Shown: positions 37,201 to 45,717, numbered from the stretch's first letter. The stretch: 64,000 nt of DNA from Lactiplantibacillus paraplantarum (GCF_003641145.1 NZ_CP032744.1:2108001-2172000); one strand, 5' to 3'. A program made the numbers and translations. Notes: generated from the sequence alone by a model not told the origin.

Positions 37201-40040
37201 CAATCCAAACCATTCCATACGTCTTTGACTACTGGTCTAATCGCTTTTAGTAATCTATCAATCGATTGCAGTAAGGGCGTAAAGTCAAGTTTAGAAGCCC
37301 ACTTAACTGTTGCTCCTGACATGTCATTTAACGCACCCAACATGTCATTAACCATACCGAGCAGCGTTTTAAAAATAGATGTACCAACGCCACCATGTTG
37401 CCAAGCCTTATCAAATTGACCGCCAAGTGCACTAATAGTATTAAAAATATTTGTGAATATCTTGTAGAGATTTGATGCAATCTTCTCACCCGCACCACTA
37501 TTCCAAGCATTACGAAATGCTACTGCAATATTATTAAGCACTTTTATTACAGCGTTCAATGCATTTAAAATTGATTGAATAAGCTTGGTACCAGCGTTGC
37601 CATGATTCCATGCATTATCAAACGCCTTAGCGATATCACCAATCAGCCCGACTAAATTTGTCACCAGCGTAATGAGATTGGCAAAAATCCGTTCGCCCAG
37701 ATTGCCGCCATTCCATGCACTACGGAATGAAGTGGCAATATCATGTATCAGTTTCAATACATTATTTAGCGAATTAAAAATGATTTGGACTAGCTTAGTA
37801 CCACGACCGCCGCCACCTTCCCATGCTTGTGAGAAAGCTTTGGCAATATCGCCAATAATATTAAGCATGTCTGCTAACAATTGTAAGATAGCTTCTACTG
37901 TTTTCTGACCAGTACCGTTATCCCATACATGCATAAACGATCGCCCAACATCGCTTAGCGCTCGTTCAACCTCTTTCCAAGCATATTTAGCTGCATTCAC
38001 TACTGACTTACCCTTGGCATCCCAAGCTGCCTTCATTGGGTCAAACAGCTCACCTAAAATTTTTTGCAGTTTTTTAGCTGCATCAGTTGCACTGTTGAAT
38101 GACTGACCTAATGGTACGCCGAAATTGACACCATCATCGCCAGCTCCAGCATCAGTACCATCCGTCGATTGCAGTGGTGTACTTTCCGGTGCGTTTTGTG
38201 TTGGTGTTGAGTCTGGTGCCGTTTGTGTTTCCTGTGGAGTAAAAGTCTCTTTAGGCTTTTTATCGTAAGAGTAGTCTTCAGCATCATTGCTCTTATCAAG
38301 AACATTCAGTTCATCAAATCCCATCAAAGATTGCATGAGCTCTTTATTCTTTTTCTTGGTTGCTTCCATTGAGGCCTGGGACCGTTTATTTGCAGCCTCA
38401 ATTGCTGCATTAGCAGCACGAACCTTGGCCGCACCTTGTTTGTTAGACTCAGCAATTTGTCGATTTGCTTCACGAACTGAGGCTGCTTGAGCTTGATTTT
38501 GAGCGCGTATTTGTGCATTAGCCTCACGAACCGACTTTGCCTGGGCAGCGTTTTGCTTTCGAATCTCTTCATTAGCTTTCTTAACAGACGCAGATGCTTT
38601 ACTAGAAGCGGAGGCCGTATCATTAAGTGCCTTAGACTGCTCATAAAGCCCCTGCGCACCTTGCCGGGCTTTAGAGTAACTCATACCCGTTAGTGCTGAT
38701 GTGAACTGTGCCAACCATGATGTGGCTTTAGATAATGATGACATTAACGCATTCACAGCCGGAAGAACAAAGTTATAAATCGGATAGAATGCTGTCAGTA
38801 AATTGACCTTGATTTGATTCAGACTACTTGCAAACTGCGCGTTCGTCTTAAATGCTGTCATCATCCCAGTAGCAAGTTGCGTCAAGCCTTGGTACAGCAA
38901 CCCAAATACGATTAATTGTGATGGGAGGTACTTCAACTGCTGGACAATGCCGCCCAGTGCCCCGCTGGTCCGCCTAGCACTAGAAGAGGCTTTGTTCATT
39001 GAAGAACTACTACTATTTCCAAAATTACGTATCCGGCTTGTGGCACCTTGAATACCGTTGCTAATGCGACTGAACCAATTAGAAGGCCCCTTACCGGAAC
39101 CTGATGCTTTATTCATTGCGCTACTTGCCGCACTGCCGAAACGATTATACGAACCTGCCGCTCGTGTAGCAGCCGTCCCGGATTCACCCATCTCAGTATT
39201 GAGCTTACCAATTACAGATTTAAGTTCGTCACCACGATCAGAAACATAAGCATAGCTCTTGTTCAGACTATCATTGGAATTAATGAGCTTGTTCATCTTA
39301 TCGCGTGTGCTCATGATGCTCTTTTCAAGTGCCGTGCTTTGCTTGGTCAGCCGGTCGCTGGCACCCATCGTCTTCATAGAATCCTGAACATCACGATAGG
39401 AGCCCTGCAACGCCTTCAACTGACGCCGATAGGTTTCAATTTTAACTTCGTTTTGATCCATAGCTTTAGAAATCTGCCGTAGTGAGTCCGGCACCGCTTT
39501 AAATTCTTGTCGCATTGATTGGGCTAGGGCTTTAGCTTGGTTTTGATAACGCGTCATCTGAGCTTGAGCGGACGCAACCTGATTATCAATTTTAATTCCT
39601 TGCGTCCCATTCTGTTGAGCGGTATTCAAGGACGTTTTTTGATTCATTAGGTCACGCATCTTGGCTTGAGCAGCTCGGGCCTGATCCATCTTTGCATTGA
39701 TATCACTCAGCATGGCCTGTAGGTCCTGTTTTACCTTAATCCGGCTACCGGTAAACATCTTGCCAGCATTCTGGTTGACCTTACTAGCCCCGGTAGATGT
39801 CGAGCTACTCATTCGTTCGAATGCAGTTTTGATAGTCTCGTTCAACCCGGACAACTGGTCTTGCAACTTTTGAACACCTTTAGAAACGTCCATCGACTGC
39901 TCGGTCTTGTCCATACCGGACTTCGCACTATCAGCGGTCTTCCCCATCAATTTATCAATCATCGGTTGAACCTTGGCAAACTGTTCTTCCATTTGTTCGG
40001 TGTTCACTTTAAATAGCATTTCAATTTCTTCAAGTTCCAC
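34209..40040 (-). CDS. Tape measure protein with lytic transglycosylase-like domain
   Basis: This 1943-residue protein sets tail length and probably aids DNA entry. The N-terminal third is coiled coil, including a run of REANAQIRAQN-type repeats (about 490-560). Hydrophobic helices follow near 375-400 and 1150. Two families of internal repeats are visible: blocks with AWN.G (about 715-905) and blocks with GNW...WASNIG (about 1240-1430). Near the C-terminus, AKSETGNRNITQ and GGPLQYVKSTFDAFA resemble a goose-type or SLT lytic domain. Start is GTG after GGGGGAAA. Confidence 0.93.
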   Translation of the reverse strand: MELEEIEMLFKVNTEQMEEQFAKVQPMIDKLMGKTADSAKSGMDKTEQSMDVSKGVQKLQDQLSGLNETIKTAFERMSSSTSTGASKVNQNAGKMFTGSRIKVKQDLQAMLSDINAKMDQARAAQAKMRDLMNQKTSLNTAQQNGTQGIKIDNQVASAQAQMTRYQNQAKALAQSMRQEFKAVPDSLRQISKAMDQNEVKIETYRRQLKALQGSYRDVQDSMKTMGASDRLTKQSTALEKSIMSTRDKMNKLINSNDSLNKSYAYVSDRGDELKSVIGKLNTEMGESGTAATRAAGSYNRFGSAASSAMNKASGSGKGPSNWFSRISNGIQGATSRIRNFGNSSSSSMNKASSSARRTSGALGGIVQQLKYLPSQLIVFGLLYQGLTQLATGMMTAFKTNAQFASSLNQIKVNLLTAFYPIYNFVLPAVNALMSSLSKATSWLAQFTSALTGMSYSKARQGAQGLYEQSKALNDTASASSKASASVKKANEEIRKQNAAQAKSVREANAQIRAQNQAQAASVREANRQIAESNKQGAAKVRAANAAIEAANKRSQASMEATKKKNKELMQSLMGFDELNVLDKSNDAEDYSYDKKPKETFTPQETQTAPDSTPTQNAPESTPLQSTDGTDAGAGDDGVNFGVPLGQSFNSATDAAKKLQKILGELFDPMKAAWDAKGKSVVNAAKYAWKEVERALSDVGRSFMHVWDNGTGQKTVEAILQLLADMLNIIGDIAKAFSQAWEGGGGRGTKLVQIIFNSLNNVLKLIHDIATSFRSAWNGGNLGERIFANLITLVTNLVGLIGDIAKAFDNAWNHGNAGTKLIQSILNALNAVIKVLNNIAVAFRNAWNSGAGEKIASNLYKIFTNIFNTISALGGQFDKAWQHGGVGTSIFKTLLGMVNDMLGALNDMSGATVKWASKLDFTPLLQSIDRLLKAIRPVVKDVWNGLDWGYQNILLPLAKYTITNLIPTFFDALSAALKLVHSIIQASQPAFKWIWDSFLKPLAKWTGGVIVGMLKKLADALGGISSWVDKHHTAVEAMAKVLVTMFAFKVTMTGLSNGIGLLGKLADKAAIIGGKGHVLRDFFKGITGIDKLEEAVGSVKTLWSLAKMKWSDYATALADGWKALKSWSVWSKLAAVGQAALNVVMDANPVALVVLAIAALVAGFVALYKHNKKFRDFCNSVWKNITKWFGDSIDWISKNWTKIIGFIINPVGTIASWFLKDTKTGKNILKWASKLPGKASDWAKSVGKKVGTHITNAKKDFQQAGKNIGNWTTGFVGGAKRTVNTWASNIGNGVHKKVSDGKKAAQEAGKKIGNWTSEFTSKSKGAIVGIRKWASNIGSNVNTKVEDGKRLAKNAGSKLGSWVNNFRTGASKTVSSWAGSLGSKTNSGMGSSRTAALRAGTQLGNWVASFRTGTGKTIAKWAGGLGGKIGGGLSSGWKSVKKGSADVANAIIGTIGKAVNGVIDGIKWILNHVGASSKAKSLSHWSVPSFATGGRHKGGPAIVNDQVGDKYREAYKLPNGRTGLFPAVRNMMVNLPRGTQILNAAQTARKATAMVPRYAGGIGDFDFDFSSIGNFNLPSFNFSMPNFGDLFSGIGDSVGSFADGVKDTASDIWDDVTHPEKVLKAAMNKFVKFTGLGGYPLDVAKSMVDFSVDSAKSWVGKILKEYGESEGPNGGSITHSMISRALEMTKVPKSRWSKMQHDIIEVAKSETGNRNITQTITDVNSLAGNPAGGPLQYVKSTFDAFAFPGHHNFRSSFDQVLAYLNNSDYYNAAGHTVIWGTPKFDWLHSGPIGHRRFANGGLVDAHQMIEIAEQNRPEMVLPLTNVPRSMQLIRQALRFMGQTFSDGLQMPTALTQSMDMSNLASQPSSTSTQSMNSGGINELGTSIVNALVQGLQMTNVGGSMNNQPINVNLTLQVGDEKFGNAAIKGINGVNQKNGKNMLRL

Positions 40041-40055
40041 GTTGTTTCCCCCTTC

Positions 40056-40505
40056 CTATGTAGTTTTTTTGAATTTTCGGGCTGTCTTAATCTTTTGCGA
40101 CTGTTGCATTAACAGTAATTGATCCTGCTTCCATTCTGGCTCTGCTACCGATTTAGTCACCGTTTTAATAAATGGATATGCCTCTTCAACCGATGGCATT
40201 TTGCTAGGGTCATTCAAGGCAAACGCCATCATCTCAGCCTGCTTATGGTCCATTACTGCTCTCATCCGCATATCATCCATACGGTTACGATTGTTCGCAA
40301 TTATTTGTACCATCAACTCACCGAAATCAAGCTCCCAAAAGCGATCAGAATCAATCCCTGATTGTACGGCTAACGGATAAATAGCAAGCAATAACTCGGA
40401 AACCGTCCGATAGTTATTATTTAGAATGTCGTCTCTGTTGTCGGTTCGCTGTCCAGAGTGACCTCCGATTCCGTATTCGTCTTCGAAGCCGAAGCTGTCT
40501 TGCCG
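40056..40505 (-). CDS. Tail assembly chaperone, T part of the G-T frameshift product
   Basis: This is the -1 frame extension of the upstream chaperone gene. From the slip site at 40505-40511 the frame is open with no stop to 40056, giving 149 further residues (reading into DILNNNYRTVSELLLAIYP). The fused product would be about 254 residues. In lambda and most siphophages the G and G-T proteins hold the tape measure during tail assembly. A separate start near 40391 (TTG) exists, but it lacks a good ribosome binding site. Confidence 0.82.
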   Translation of the reverse strand, partial: RQDSFGFEDEYGIGGHSGQRTDNRDDILNNNYRTVSELLLAIYPLAVQSGIDSDRFWELDFGELMVQIIANNRNRMDDMRMRAVMDHKQAEMMAFALNDPSKMPSVEEAYPFIKTVTKSVAEPEWKQDQLLLMQQSQKIKTARKFKKTT

Positions 40506-40819
40506 AAAAAACCTGATTCTTGGAATAAATCTGTTAACACTGTAAATAAATCCATTGGGGCATGGCCTTCATCAAAATATTTTTCAAAAGCAGCAAAAAT
40601 GTCGTTATCAGTAACTCCGTGAGTTTGGTTCGCTCCTTGCAATACGATAAGCATTTCATTCAATGGTGGCAATTTCATTCCGCCATCCGCACTCATAAAG
40701 AGCGACATCATAGATTTACCCAAGCGTTTTTCAATATTCAAAACATCACGGCCTGTTAACTTCAATTCAAGTTGTAATCCACCCATTTCAAACTTCTTAG
40801 TTGCTTTCTTTACTGTCAT
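40421..40819 (-). CDS. Tail assembly chaperone, G part
   Basis: This 132-residue protein lies just upstream of the tape measure and T frame, the fixed place of gpG-like chaperones. It begins MTVKKATKKFEMGG after a purine-rich site. Its codons 104-105 (TTT TTC) lie in a slippery heptamer. Most ribosomes should finish here; a minority shift to make the longer product. Confidence 0.85.
   Translation of the reverse strand: MTVKKATKKFEMGGLQLELKLTGRDVLNIEKRLGKSMMSLFMSADGGMKLPPLNEMLIVLQGANQTHGVTDNDIFAAFEKYFDEGHAPMDLFTVLTDLFQESGFFGKTASASKTNTESEVTLDSEPTTETTF
40505..40511 (-). promoter_or_regulatory. Programmed -1 ribosomal frameshift site
   Basis: On the minus strand the codons GGT TTT TTC contain the heptamer T TTT TTC, which allows both tRNAs to re-pair after slipping back one base. 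The -1 frame is then open through the T region. Confidence 0.8.
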
Positions 40820-40918
40820 AACGTAATTCCTCCATTTTTATTATTCGTCTCATATCAGCCAGCTGGCTTACTCGTCTCTTACTCAAGTTATTTACTATCT
40901 GGATAAAATATAATTGTT

Positions 40919-41395
40919 CTAGGCTCCGGCGCTACTACTGGCCGTCGCAAAATCTGGACCGTCTGACACGATAATTGAAATCGTGTATTCAAGCGCACCG
41001 TTGACGGCAACGTTACCCATCTTGACTGTATATGAGCCAGTGAAAGTAGCGGTCATACCATCTGGATAAGTTACCTGCCATTTATATTGCTTGTTGTCAC
41101 CATTGTGCGTTAAGGCCGTCGCGAAGTTAGCCCCCTTATACACAAAGGTGAATGCGAGCGTTGACGTATTTTCAATCCCAGGCACCGACTTCTTTTTCGT
41201 ATCTGACAAATCGGTCACATCAATATTTTCTGGATCTGAACCCATGTCAGGAATTGTCTTAACACCGCCAATTTCTTCGAACTTAGTCCCATCCGTTGAC
41301 ATTTCTAATTTAGTTCCAGTTCCGGCAAGCCCGGCACTAGCATCTGCTGCAAATCGTTGTAAATCAAATACAGTTAACTTCTTTTTCAATTTCAA
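40919..41395 (-). CDS. Major tail (tube) protein
   Basis: This 158-residue protein stands just before the tail chaperones, the standard place of the tail tube protein. Its beta-rich pattern and size fit. The N-terminus reads LTVFDLQRFAADA, which resembles a Prp cleavage site of the form xLQxFA. If cleaved there, about 15 residues would be removed (see the Prp entry and findings). Confidence 0.85.
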   Translation of the reverse strand: MKLKKKLTVFDLQRFAADASAGLAGTGTKLEMSTDGTKFEEIGGVKTIPDMGSDPENIDVTDLSDTKKKSVPGIENTSTLAFTFVYKGANFATALTHNGDNKQYKWQVTYPDGMTATFTGSYTVKMGNVAVNGALEYTISIIVSDGPDFATASSSAGA

Positions 41396-41403
41396 TCATC
41401 CTT

Positions 41404-41769
41404 TCAACTTTCAAATACGCGATGACTCACATTATCAACTACACCAGTGAATCGCAGTACAGTGCGATTCACGCCCGCTAAATTGCTATCACCAACATCA
41501 CTAGAAAAGCCCATATCACCAAACGATGACATGAGCTTATTCGTAATAATTGTCGTACTTCCTTCTTTTAAAAACAGATCAATCGTAATAGTCCATGCTG
41601 TCTGCAATTCTTGCTGATCAGCGTCACGAAAATAGGCCTTATGTGACGTGTTGTAAACAGCTGTTGGGAACACAGTCAGGCTGTCTGGATAAGTAGTTGA
41701 TACCTGCTTAATTTCTGGTATAGCCATTAACGATTGATAGACTAATGACTTAACATTAACGATTACCAT
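41404..41769 (-). CDS. Tail terminator/completion protein
   Basis: This 121-residue protein lies between the gp10-like and tail tube genes, where the tail terminator is usual. The start ATG at 41769 overlaps the preceding TGA, with AGGGGGC upstream. No clear motif is visible; the call rests on order and size. Confidence 0.65.
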   Translation of the reverse strand: MVIVNVKSLVYQSLMAIPEIKQVSTTYPDSLTVFPTAVYNTSHKAYFRDADQQELQTAWTITIDLFLKEGSTTIITNKLMSSFGDMGFSSDVGDSNLAGVNRTVLRFTGVVDNVSHRVFES

Positions 41770-42320
41770 CAACTGCCCCCTAACTTGTGATGCAGAGCCG
41801 TCTCCACACTGGTCTTAATTATTTCTGGAGCTTCTTGACTAGCTTGTTTAACAGCTGGTGTCATGAATTGCCGGGCTGGTTGCCCGTTCGTGCGATAAAA
41901 TTGCCGACCATTAATTTCAACTTTGGGCATTCCGTACAATTCATTGAGATCTGTATCAACGTCATCTGCTGGAATAAACCACGGTGTTTGCCTATACATG
42001 GGAGTAAAGCCATCAGGCAAGTCTTTCTCGGACTCTTCACCAACTCGACCAGTACCAAGTTCACGGAACAGTGCTACTGGATCATCTGACCAAACGCGAC
42101 CAACAATCTCGCCATCTTTGTTAACGACCTCATATTTAATGCTACGGACTAGCTCACCATTGCCATATTTAACACTGGATTGTAGCTCTTTGACAGCATA
42201 ACCCTCAGCCTTTTCAACGACATCGAACGTAGCATCCCAAACAGCGTCGTGCACTACCTCAGGAAGTTTGCCAAGCTGTGCCTTCAATTTGTCATAGCCT
42301 TTCCATTCAATCTCAGTCAT
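41769..42320 (-). CDS. HK97 gp10-like neck/tail completion protein
   Basis: This 183-residue protein begins MTEIEWKGYDKLKAQLGKL. The start and its amphipathic first helix are typical of gp10-type head-tail proteins. It overlaps the previous gene by 8 bp. It probably acts at the head-tail joint. Confidence 0.75.
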   Translation of the reverse strand: MTEIEWKGYDKLKAQLGKLPEVVHDAVWDATFDVVEKAEGYAVKELQSSVKYGNGELVRSIKYEVVNKDGEIVGRVWSDDPVALFRELGTGRVGEESEKDLPDGFTPMYRQTPWFIPADDVDTDLNELYGMPKVEINGRQFYRTNGQPARQFMTPAVKQASQEAPEIIKTSVETALHHKLGGS

Positions 42321-42672
42321 TAGACCCATCATCTCGATTGCATTGCTCCAAAGTGATATTCTTGTGCGTACTAAACGTTTGAATTGAATTTATAACGTAA
42401 TCAGGTTCATCATCCTTATCAACATTGACGCAAACTCCCCAATTCTCTTGCTGACCCTCATTGATGTCATCACCCTGATACTTGCCAGACTTGATGTACT
42501 TGAGCTCCTTGCCCCAAAGCTGCGCATTAACAGCACCGCCTGCAGCTTGAATATTCATTTTTACCGCTATAGGAGTACTCCATCCCGCCGTAATGACATT
42601 GCCTTCATCATCTTTACCGGCCTGCCTCTGTCTCAAATAAACAGTCGTGAGACCTGTTAGCCTAAGACGCAT
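42313..42672 (-). CDS. Head closure/head-tail joining protein
   Basis: This 119-residue protein has the TTVYLRQRQAGKDDEGN... W..P pattern and the late AVNAQLWG segment that resemble small beta-barrel head-completion proteins. Position between the connector and the gp10-like gene supports this. Start overlaps the connector stop (TAATG). Confidence 0.7.
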   Translation of the reverse strand: MRLRLTGLTTVYLRQRQAGKDDEGNVITAGWSTPIAVKMNIQAAGGAVNAQLWGKELKYIKSGKYQGDDINEGQQENWGVCVNVDKDDEPDYVINSIQTFSTHKNITLEQCNRDDGSND

Positions 42673-43004
42673 TAGAATCGCCTCGTTTTCGCAACACGAT
42701 AGGGCGCTAATGCAGTTTTAATTATGTTAGGTAGTCCCAACTCAAACGATTGAGAAACACCGCCCTCTGAACGAGATGCTTCACCTTCTGTCCCTTGCTC
42801 GTTGTACATGATAATGGCAAGACGTTTTGCCTGAATTAGAATCGGTGTTGAGAGCGTAGACTGGGTATAATCCAAGCACGTTTGAACAGCATCGTCGAAG
42901 ATATCATCAATCATTGCAGCATCCGGCGTATCTTTCTTAACACCCAATCGCGCATACAGTTTTATCAATTGTCCCGCCTTATCCGGTGGGCTTGGCTTAG
43001 CCAT
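42672..43004 (-). CDS. Head-tail connector protein, gp6-like
   Basis: This 110-residue helical protein has the usual layout of adaptor proteins that bind below the portal (LIKLYARLGV, then DDAVQTCLDYTQ). It is the third gene after the capsid, as expected. Confidence 0.75.
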   Translation of the reverse strand: MAKPSPPDKAGQLIKLYARLGVKKDTPDAAMIDDIFDDAVQTCLDYTQSTLSTPILIQAKRLAIIMYNEQGTEGEASRSEGGVSQSFELGLPNIIKTALAPYRVAKTRRF

Positions 43005-43015
43005 ATTGTCACCCC

Positions 43016-43192
43016 CTATTCTTCATCTTCAGTTTCTGACTCAGTATTATCGGTGGTTTTCTCATCCTTCTGCTTATCAAGACAAACAAAAAGCTCATCA
43101 TTGAACGCGTCTTGCGCAATGTTGAGCTCATCACCTTTTTCATATCGAGTATCCTTGTACCGAACCGGGAAATCTTTAACGCGAACCTTCAT
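43016..43192 (-). CDS. Small acidic-tailed phage protein, unknown
   Basis: This is a 58-residue protein with a beta-like first half and a highly acidic C-terminus (ESETEDEE). The ATG at 43192 follows GGAG at good spacing. Similar small proteins, sometimes with Rho-terminus-like folds, often follow the capsid gene. Function unknown. Confidence 0.65.
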   Translation of the reverse strand: MKVRVKDFPVRYKDTRYEKGDELNIAQDAFNDELFVCLDKQKDEKTTDNTESETEDEE

Positions 43193-43204
43193 TATCAATC
43201 ACTC

Positions 43205-44227
43205 CTAGACTAAAACCTGAGCTTGGAACACTTCATCCGCAGCGGCAAATGATGGTAAAGCAACCGCAGAAGCCTTTTCCCAAGTACCAATTGGATCCAT
43301 AGAGTTTGTGTAGATCATGTCATACACGTTACCCACGGAATTAATTTGTGCAGTCCCACTAAACTGTGCCAATTCTTCCGGAGTTGGGCCAAATACTTTG
43401 TTACCGATGGGATCATCGTTCATTAAGACAAGTCGATTTTCTGGGAAGTAACGGCTTTTGGTAATCTTGCCATCTTTTCCGACTTGAGTATATTTCTGAT
43501 CATAAGTCCGAAAGATTGGTAAGCCTTGTGCCTGCATGAAAGTATCAAAGTCAGCCTGCCCAAGTGCCCGAGTGGAGTTACCATATACGGCTTGTAAAAC
43601 CTTCGCATTTGTCGTAATTAAGCGATAAATCTTACGACTAGTCAATGCACGCGTTGGCGTAATATCCATCTTATCGCACCAATCTGTAATATTTTTGAGG
43701 ATATCCGCGTCAGCATTATCCCAGGTAGCAGCTCCAGTTAAGGCCTCTTGGTGTTCTGTTGGAACTTGATAATCAAGATTAATAACTACTTTGCCGCTTT
43801 CATCCGTTAACTCAGTCTTACCTGTAGCAAGCACATCCATTGCAGTTTTTTCAAGCCGGGCCAAAACGCCTTGGTTAAGCACATCAAAGTCATTGTATAC
43901 GTGTTGCTTTAAGTAACTGGCTTCTGCCGCAGAACGTGGATTCAACATAGCATATAAATCTTGTTCCTTAATTTGCATTTTACGTTTAATCAATGCCAAT
44001 TCAATAGCGGCTCCTTCTGCGGAACGACTACCGATTTCGGCTTCACTGTCAAAGGCTGCATAAGAAGCAATTACCGGAATACGGTTTTGGCGTTTCAAAA
44101 TATCAATAGTCAGGGAATTGACCTTGATAGCCGGGAAAAGTTCATCCCCTCGCATGTCTGGATATTGACGATTCAAGGTGTAGTCGATTAGATCATGTTG
44201 CGTAAATAAATCTGAAATTTGAGCCAT
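43205..44227 (-). CDS. Major capsid protein, gpE family
   Basis: This 340-residue protein starts with ISDLFTQHDLIDYT and continues with FPAIKVNSLTIDILKRQN and SRKIYRLITTNAKV. These segments fit the lambda gpE-type capsid family (HK97 fold). It is preceded by a decoration-like gene and a scaffold gene, so assembly probably needs the scaffold. No N-terminal xLQxFA motif is present in this protein. Confidence 0.87.
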   Translation of the reverse strand: MAQISDLFTQHDLIDYTLNRQYPDMRGDELFPAIKVNSLTIDILKRQNRIPVIASYAAFDSEAEIGSRSAEGAAIELALIKRKMQIKEQDLYAMLNPRSAAEASYLKQHVYNDFDVLNQGVLARLEKTAMDVLATGKTELTDESGKVVINLDYQVPTEHQEALTGAATWDNADADILKNITDWCDKMDITPTRALTSRKIYRLITTNAKVLQAVYGNSTRALGQADFDTFMQAQGLPIFRTYDQKYTQVGKDGKITKSRYFPENRLVLMNDDPIGNKVFGPTPEELAQFSGTAQINSVGNVYDMIYTNSMDPIGTWEKASAVALPSFAAADEVFQAQVLV

Positions 44228-44247
44228 TTGTTATTCTCCTCCTTTAT

Positions 44248-44595
44248 TTAAGCTTGCGCCGTAGTAGCGTCAGTATCAGTAAACGTAATCTTCTTCAATG
44301 CGGTAATAGCATCTGTCGCTGGAGCTACTGGTAATCGTTGCCCCAATAGGTAACCTTCTACAATTACACCGACCATTTGAGCACCGTGTGTTACGTCAGC
44401 TTCGTCAATCGTGATGCCTTCGGCTTTAGCGTCATTAGTCGGGTAAATAGTACCCGCTGGAATGACTTTGTGACCAAATTTGTCCGTAGTTACTGCATAG
44501 CTAGTATCATCAACTTGACGTGAAAATGATACAAACTTTTCAGACGCCATGAAATTCTTTTGTTCTACTGTTCCTTTATCCAATACATAGGCCAT
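44248..44595 (-). CDS. Capsid decoration-like protein
   Basis: This 115-residue protein lies between scaffold and capsid genes, the position of lambda gpD-type or related head proteins. PAGTIYPTNDA and GVIVEGYLL are typical of the small beta-fold decoration proteins that go with gpE capsids. Role inferred. Confidence 0.65.
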   Translation of the reverse strand: MAYVLDKGTVEQKNFMASEKFVSFSRQVDDTSYAVTTDKFGHKVIPAGTIYPTNDAKAEGITIDEADVTHGAQMVGVIVEGYLLGQRLPVAPATDAITALKKITFTDTDATTAQA

Positions 44596-44609
44596 AACCT
44601 AGTACCTCC

Positions 44610-45287
44610 TTATTTTGTCGTCCACAGACTGGACTTCGCCGGTTGCTGTGAGTTATTTAATTCTTCCGCCACGGCCGCTCCTTCGGACTTGTTTACAGTG
44701 GTGTTCGTCCCCGGTAACGTTGTACCAGATGCTGCAATCCGACCATCGATCGCCTTTTGTAAACTTTCTTTAAATGCCTTAGTGATATTGGTATAAGCTT
44801 CCTCAACACCTTTTTCATCTGCAAGCACATCATCACTAAATGCCGCGATAAGCGTAGTGGGTAGATCATCCGCACCTAACTTAGCGGTAACGGATGCCTT
44901 GTTGTTACTAATGGCGGTTGCACGATTAGCGTCGGCAAGTTGCTTGGTTAATTGGTCTTTATCATAGTTGGCCTTTTCCAGGTCAGTCATCTTGTCGTAA
45001 TCTTTTTGCTGCTGAGCTTCACTAGCCTGTTTTTCATCATGTGTTTTAATTGCCGAAGCAATCAGCTTATCAACACTTGATTGCCAGTCTTTTTCGCTAG
45101 CAAACGATTTAAACGGCGTATCTGCCTGATTGTCTTGATTGAAGTCGTCATTGTTGCTATTTTGATTGGCGTCGGTTGTGTTAGGCGTGCTATCAGCCGT
45201 CTGATTGCCACCTTCATCCCCGCCAGTTCCATTATCACCGTCAGCAAACATCTGTAAATTCATCTTTAGTTTGAGTAGCTTCTTCAT
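44610..45287 (-). CDS. Capsid scaffold protein, DUF4355 type
   Basis: This 225-residue protein has an acidic, low-complexity N-terminal part, a long charged helix, and a C-terminal tail. These are features of scaffolds that guide capsid assembly. The N-terminus reads LKMNLQMFADGD, closely like the LKLNLQFFA motif that Prp proteases cut in ribosomal protein L27 and in some phage scaffolds. A Prp homologue is encoded a few genes upstream. Confidence 0.82.
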   Translation of the reverse strand: MKKLLKLKMNLQMFADGDNGTGGDEGGNQTADSTPNTTDANQNSNNDDFNQDNQADTPFKSFASEKDWQSSVDKLIASAIKTHDEKQASEAQQQKDYDKMTDLEKANYDKDQLTKQLADANRATAISNNKASVTAKLGADDLPTTLIAAFSDDVLADEKGVEEAYTNITKAFKESLQKAIDGRIAASGTTLPGTNTTVNKSEGAAVAEELNNSQQPAKSSLWTTK

Positions 45288-45333
45288 AATTAAATTCCTC
45301 CATGCCCACGCATTTCCGATAACTCAGGCCACA

Positions 45334-45352
45334 AAAAAAGCACCCCGTGCAT
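45334..45352 (-). terminator. Weak terminator-like hairpin before the scaffold gene
   Basis: GCAC-GGG-GTGC followed by seven Ts on the minus strand, inside the late operon. The stem is only 4 bp. Confidence 0.35.
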
Positions 45353-45458
45353 TACTCTAAGAGCCCCACACATTGTGCTAAATTGACCGTGGCGTCATTA
45401 TCAGACCCACGCATGCTATTTAGTTTGAGTAGTTTAGCGACGTGCTCAGGTCATCATG

Positions 45459-45665
45459 CTAATCCTGATGGAACATTGTCGAAAGGATCATCGTGGCGGT
45501 TTGTATTGCTGTTACTTGGTCATATCCTTTATTAAGTGCTTCTTCATAACATGTTAGAAATGCATCCGTCATGAGCTTAAAGCCTTGCTCCGTGTCATCA
45601 TCAAAAGCCAGGCCTTTCATTGCCATCTCGGTATAACGCATTAAATCCGAATTCTCTTTACTCAT
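45459..45665 (-). CDS. Small phage protein, unknown
   Basis: This is a 68-residue acidic, helical protein. GAGGAGA precedes the ATG. It lies between two terminator-like hairpins in the head region. No family recognised. Confidence 0.65.
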   Translation of the reverse strand: MSKENSDLMRYTEMAMKGLAFDDDTEQGFKLMTDAFLTCYEEALNKGYDQVTAIQTATMILSTMFHQD

Positions 45666-45685
45666 GATATTCTCCTCGTCGTACT

Positions 45686-45717
45686 AAAAAACGCCCAATC
45701 AAAATGATTGAACGCCC
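45686..45717 (-). terminator. Terminator inside the head gene region
   Basis: CGTTCAATC and GATTGGGCG pair with two G-U pairs, followed by TTTTTT on the minus strand. It overlaps the end of the 92-residue gene and would reduce transcription of the downstream head and tail genes unless read through. Confidence 0.6.
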
